Source: Apiospora phragmitis (Eukaryota > Ascomycota > Sordariomycetes > Amphisphaeriales > Apiosporaceae). From it: 64,000 nt of DNA. The stretch covers positions 992,001 to 1,056,000 of the forward strand of contig JAQQWL010000008.1 in NCBI GenBank assembly GCA_038363925.1, read 5' to 3'. The position numbers and the translations under genes were made by a program. The notes under the pieces were generated by a model. The model was given only the letters and a program-made list of their open reading frames with translations, did no database searches and had not been told where the DNA came from. Positions 59,506 through 64,000 of this stretch are shown piece by piece. Position 1 is the stretch's first letter, and every line of letters starts with the position of its first letter.

Positions 59506-60254
59506 ATGCACAGCGCCACCACCTTGGTCACTCTCCTCGGCCTCGCCGCCATCGCCCCCGCGGCCGGCGGAGCGGCTTGGATCCCCAGCCACGTCGCCGA
59601 CGAGACGGTCCAGATCGAGGCAGCGACCGAGGATGACAACAACACCGACCTCGACGTCGACCTCGAAGAGCTCCTGGCCGAGAGAGGCGTCGAGCAGGAG
59701 AACGAGAACGGGAACGGCGGGGTCGAGAAGCGCTTCGCCGGCGGCTGGTGCACCATGCACCTCAAGTACAAGTCCAAGGACACGGGCAAGAAGAAGACCA
59801 GCACCGTGACCATGACCGTCTACGACGCCGACGGGTTCACCATGGGCAGCCGCGCCATCAACAAGGACGGCTACACCGTCAGGGTCGCGGGCCGGGTCAA
59901 GAAGAGCATGCCCAAGTCGGTCCGCTTCGAGGCCAACCTTGGCGTAAGTTACTTTTCATTCGTTGGGTGCAAATCTCAACCCCACCCCCCTTCTCTCTCA
60001 CTCTCACTCCTACTCTCTCCTCCCCTTCTCTCCCTTTAATTTGAAATAGAAACCCTCGAAAAAGAAGACAGAGGCAAATGCTGACTCTCACCCCCTTCGA
60101 AATCAAACAGACCGCTAAATTCAGATACGGCAAGGAGAAGTGGAACTCCGACGAAACCGCGCACTGCAAGGTTGGCAAGATCGACAACCATGAAAGCTTT
60201 TGGGGTACTTCCCGAAGCACCCAAACCGACATGGATTGCGGTTTCACTTGCTAA
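59506..60254 (+). CDS. Small secreted four-cysteine protein with Kex2-type pro-region
   Basis: Two exons, 59506-59943 and 60111-60254, join in phase to 193 residues. Residues 1-20 form a signal peptide. Residues about 24-76 are an acidic pro-region (DDNNTDLDVDLEELLAERG) ending in a dibasic VEKR site, after which the mature domain of about 117 residues starts FAGGWCTMHLKYKSKD. The mature part is basic, with only four cysteines: one near its start, one in HCKVG, and two in the final DCGFTC, right at the C-terminus. Alternating hydrophobics (TVTMTVYDADGFTMG, YTVRVAGRV, SVRFEANLG) suggest a small beta-sheet fold. I recall uncharacterised secreted fungal proteins with the same GWC start and DC.FTC end, but no named family. 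The closed pattern fits an effector or antimicrobial-type secreted protein; activity is not shown. Confidence 0.85.
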
Positions 60255-60286
60255 GAACCCTTTCTCTGATCCCAATTGTATATATG

Positions 60287-60324
<38 letters not shown>

Positions 60325-61577
60325 TCTCCTTGGGCTTGGGATCAGCGGTGGATGGGGATAAGGGGGGTGTGTCACACTGCTTGAGTAGCCAAAACGTGGC
60401 TCTTCTTCCTTTTCGTCATCATCATGTATTTGGGAGTTCGAATGCGGTGCCTGGACTGCTGTATATAGTGGCACCCGTTCCCTCCTTTCTCTTCTCCTTT
60501 CTTTCTACTTTCGTTGAAGCTACTTCCTGTACATACTGAGCAACGCTTTCTACTACCATTGCGCTGCGAGCGACGGCATTGCGATCAAATTCTTCCTTCA
60601 CCTTCAAATGGGCGGAAGCCTTCCCTCCAGAGAACCGAGTTAGTGACTTGTACTTGCTAGCTAGCCTTTACATCTTCCCTTTCACAAGATGCTCTCGCCA
60701 ACTGTATGGCCATCAAGACTCAGAAATATAACCATAGGAACAACGAAAGACACCCAGGCTCGGTCATCTTACTGCTGCAATACAAAAAGGCTTAAGGTGA
60801 AACACGAATGCATTGTCGTGCCAGTCTAGTCCTTCTGGGCCTGCGTTAAAACGTATTGTATGTCGGCGGTCTATTGATATCAAGTCTAGTGCGAGACTAT
60901 GCAGGGGACCTGGTAGGTGTTGACAAGACATATCAAAAGGATATAATACGACAGTAGGCAAGATGGGTGTATGATCTCTCTCATGGAAAGTATGCTGATT
61001 AAAAAGATTCACCTGATCGAGCCAAGACACATGGAGATAGAAGAAGAATGCGAGTAAACATCTTGGGCAGAATGACATCGGGGTCACAAGCCCATTTATA
61101 AACGCCAGACAATGCAATTAACTCCTCTCTGCCTGTCAGCCGACTGGCAACGAACGATATACAAAAGTCCATACACAGGAAAACCATATCCTAGGGCGTT
61201 GACGGATAGCCAAGTTCTTTCGGGGCATGCTCTCTATTCCTCTAGAGCTGGCTGGGCCTCCCAATCCAATCGCGCGAATCCGACATCAAGTCTGAACCCA
61301 GAAAAACCGATGGAAACTTTGCAGGCTCAGCTAAACAGATTCACTGCGCCAAAACTCCGGAGTTAAAGATGTATAGGGACGACATGCGCGTAGGGTATGA
61401 ATCGAATGCGATAAATGAGATTTCATGCGAGGTGAAACCTCCCAAAAGGGGGGCAGCGGTCAGGACAGGTTGTGTTGGCGCTTTGCCAGTTGTTTGGGTA
61501 TATTACAAAACGAAGTGAGCTCAGTTCATCAATGCCCAAGGGTATATGTTGGTGACGAGGCTGTTTAGTTGTCGATA
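60255..61577. other. Intergenic region
   Basis: Contains the (CA)n tract and the 3' ends of the two flanking genes. No coding signal is supported. Confidence 0.55.
60288..60321. repeat. (CA)n microsatellite
   Basis: An uninterrupted CA run of about 16 units, 34 bases after the stop codon of the secreted protein gene and so probably in its 3' untranslated region. Confidence 0.95.
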
Positions 61578-63010
61578 TCAACCGCGACGAACGTATTGCC
61601 GAATTTCGGAGGGAGCGTCCGTTCGACCACTGCCGAACTCTCCCCCGGAGTCGAAAGGAACCAGGTTCCGTTTGCTGTCGACCCATCGCTTCGCTACTTT
61701 GCTCGTCTCGCCCCGGTAGAGTTTGATCCAACGTTTGGCCGCTGCGCCACCGTTGTTCTGTGCAGGTTGGGCGGGCTGCGCTGGCGCAGGTGCAGGTGCG
61801 GGCGATTGCGCGGGTTTGTTGATCATCATATATGCAACAACTGCTACAACGATAACAACAATGACGCCGACTGTGTTCTGTAGTTAGTTACGATGCTCAA
61901 CTAGGTAAGCAGCTTGGTACGCAGATTCACTTACCAACAATAGCGAGGCAGATCCACTTCTTCTTCCGGGTGCTACGAGCAGTGTCGATGGCGACGACGA
62001 CTTCTTGGTTCCCCTTATCAAAGTTCTCGACGGTCTCCTCGGCCTTCTGCTCGATTTGGGTGACCATTTCCTCTTGTTGTACGACCAAGGTATCCATATC
62101 CTGAAAGAGCTGGGCCAGCTCGATCAATTGCTGCTCAATCTTCTGCAGCTGGGCATGTCGGTCCTGTACGGCATTCAAGACAGATTGTGCCTGGCCTCGC
62201 CTGTTGCTCTGCATCATAGCTTGCTGGAAGATCTGACCGCTGGAATCCTGGACAGCCTCCCGGATTTCGCCCTCGCTCGCCTCCGGGTTCACGATTCGGT
62301 ATTGTCTCGCCACTTGGTCCTGTGTCTTATGGCGGAACTCTGACTCGTTTGTTTGGTAGGCATTGATCGCGGCCTTTAACCGGCGGTCGGTCTTGGTGAC
62401 TTGCGGGTTGTTTTTGGCGGACTTGCTTTCCGGGTTGCTCTTGACCATTCGTACCCGCTCGGTCAGAGAACGGTATTGGGCCATGGTATCGGTGCTGAGA
62501 CTGTCGAGCTCTCGGTTGGTGTGGCTCCCAGATGATGTGTCGGCATCGGAGAGGGAGCGTTGTTGGAGCATTGCCATCTGTCTGAGGTTCTGTTCGATCT
62601 TGTCGATCCCATTGTTGATATCTCTGCACTCGTTTAAGATGGCGTTAGGGTCTCCTTGCCCGAAGGAGCCGGCGCCTTGGGAGAGCTGGGACATCTCGAC
62701 GGTGTTGGCTATACAACAAAGTTAGTAATTGCTGAGCTGCTTGGTCGCGCCTCGATATACGAACATCCATATTCGTCACCATATCCGTTGTTGTTGCGAG
62801 GTGCCCCTCTAGGCCCCTGTGGGAGCCCGGCTCCGAAGCCATTGCCTTGAAACCCATCGCCGGCCCGGTCGTCGAAGGGGTTCTGCTGCCGCGCACCGTA
62901 CCTGAAGGAAGATTGCTAGTTAGTACAAGGCATACACTGAGCCGGGACGCTTCCGTCTAGGCCTTGTCGAGGGGGGCGGATGTAGTGGTAACGCACCCGT
63001 ACTGGTCCAT
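61578..63010 (-). CDS. Plasma-membrane syntaxin SSO1/2 (t-SNARE)
   Basis: Four exons, 62997-63010, 62765-62901, 61935-62708 and 61578-61870, join in phase. The protein drives exocytic vesicle fusion at the plasma membrane. A Gly/Asn-rich N-terminus (MDQYGYGARQQNPFDD) precedes the Habc region (CRDINNGIDKIEQNLRQM, YRSLTERVRMVK) and the Qa-SNARE motif (VQDRHAQLQKIEQQLIELAQ, LFQDMDTLVVQQEEMVTQIE, NFDKGNQEVVVAIDTARSTR), then RKKKW and one membrane helix at about residues 302-326. In this reading the protein goes on for another 79 residues (NKPAQSPAPAPAPAQPAQPA, then basic sequence) to 405, although syntaxins usually stop at the helix. A frame shift in the tail would instead end at 61565 with FGNTFVAVDIDN. 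The SNARE assignment is secure; the C-terminal end is not. Confidence 0.9.
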
Positions 63011-64000
63011 ATTGTCAGCAATCAATCGATCAACAATTGTTTACGTGAGGTGAGGGCAAAAATGGCAGACAGAATGGAGAAGAGAGGAATGAAGAAGAAG
63101 GTTGGAAGAAAACGCAGATGGATTTTGTCGGTTCGTCTGGTATTTAGCAGGGAGCGGGTGAAACACTTACACTCATCTTTGCGTGGTATCCTTTCTGGGC
63201 TCGTACTGTTGTCGGCTGATTCCCACAAGAATGCGATGCTGCTGTTGCGGAGACGACTCAAAGCTCAAAGGTAAGGATGGACGTTGGAACAGAAACGCCG
63301 GGTCGCTGTTCTTTGTCTCCGTTCTTTAACGATCGATGTCGAGGCGTACGATATTGTTTCAGATTGTCCGAGGTAGGTATTGAAAGGAGAATAAATGTAT
63401 GTAATGTATCGGCAGGTTGGTTAGTTGGGCAGGTCAATGATAGTTATTTGGTAACCTGTCAGGAATTGTGTGCCTCTTCTTTCGGCTGGCTCCTTTTCTC
63501 CTTCACCTTCACTTTCAGGGATGTCGGTCTGTTTGACGCCAAATTGGTCAGAGGATTTGTGGCTCGGGGGCGTATGAAGCAGCAGCGGGCGGGCTGGGTC
63601 GAGAGCAGCTAAACCGGAAATAGCTCTTTGCTGAGCACTCTTGGGCGGAGGACCCCTGTCTAGCCTACTGCTCCCCCTGGAACCCCTGGAGCCGCTGAAG
63701 GCAAAAGGATGGGAGCAGCGGTTCAGTCAATCAACGGTTATCTACCACGTATTCGAGAATGCTGATCTACGTTCAATAGCCACCGCTACTCTCAACACGC
63801 GCTCAGTAGAGGAGGTGTTTACTTCGTATTGTCTACTTACTGAATCGCTTGCAGAGTCAAGAGAGTGCACATGCGAGTTGGCAGTTGATGCGCATGTCGC
63901 ATGCGGCTCGATTAGGGAAAGTCCCGTGCCTGAAGCGACACGAGCCATCAGCCTGCCCCTGCAGGGACTACCTGCAGCAAGAGCCGTTTCAATCGCAGCG
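63011..64000. other. Right-edge region upstream of the syntaxin gene
   Basis: Contains the syntaxin promoter. The remaining frames on either strand show no recognisable content. Confidence 0.55.

Overview
The window is nuclear DNA of a filamentous ascomycete (Pezizomycotina), most likely a Sordariomycete. The genes are split by short introns of roughly 50-150 bases with GTRNGY-type donors, CTRAC-like branch points and YAG acceptors. Most proteins are of the kind found in Neurospora, Podospora or Chaetomium, including families restricted to filamentous fungi (DUF7732- and DUF7707-type surface proteins, rhodopsin-like membrane proteins). There is no operon structure, prophage, CRISPR array or recognisable rRNA/tRNA gene.

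Layout. 0-11 kb: a fungal-specific conserved protein, a GCN5 acetyltransferase gene with many frame breaks, OST5, the RAD1 checkpoint clamp subunit and a 76-residue protein. 11-19.8 kb: a gene-poor stretch, then a large low-complexity protein with one frame break. 19.8-31.4 kb: a YPT35-like PX protein, a SYM1/MPV17 protein, a rhodopsin-like seven-helix protein, an ANCHR-like zinc protein, a glycine/serine-rich surface protein and a TDG-type DNA glycosylase. 32-36 kb: an aldo-keto reductase and a fructosamine-3-kinase-like gene, divergently oriented, followed by an AT-rich, RIP-like island and the tail of a lost GMC oxidoreductase. 36.5-44 kb: RAD2/XPG nuclease, the NatC subunit NAA38 and a GH43 glycosidase. 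46.6-55.6 kb: a DUF7707 GPI-type protein, a choline/ethanolamine phosphotransferase, a short-chain dehydrogenase, a glutaminyl cyclase and the OST subunit SWP1. 56-64 kb: two unrecognised ORFs, an isolated secreted four-cysteine protein with a Kex2-type pro-region, and the SSO plasma-membrane syntaxin.

How genes relate. Most are housekeeping neighbours without shared pathways. The exceptions are three genome-maintenance genes (RAD1, TDG, RAD2), two subunits of the same oligosaccharyltransferase (OST5, SWP1), and the divergent reductase/fructosamine-kinase pair, which could act in sequence in protein deglycation.

Quality note. Single-base indels, several in homopolymers, interrupt GCN5, RAD2, GH43, the phosphotransferase, the dehydrogenase and the 16-18 kb gene, while many multi-exon genes splice in perfect phase. 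This suggests residual consensus errors. GCN5, with six indels and a stop in one exon, is hit far more heavily than the rest. Intron-exon structures given here were read by eye from splice signals, reading phase and remembered family patterns; no alignment was run. I found no clearly new multi-gene system. The best candidates for follow-up are the secreted cysteine protein, the deglycation pair with its RIP-like surroundings, and the GCN5 locus.
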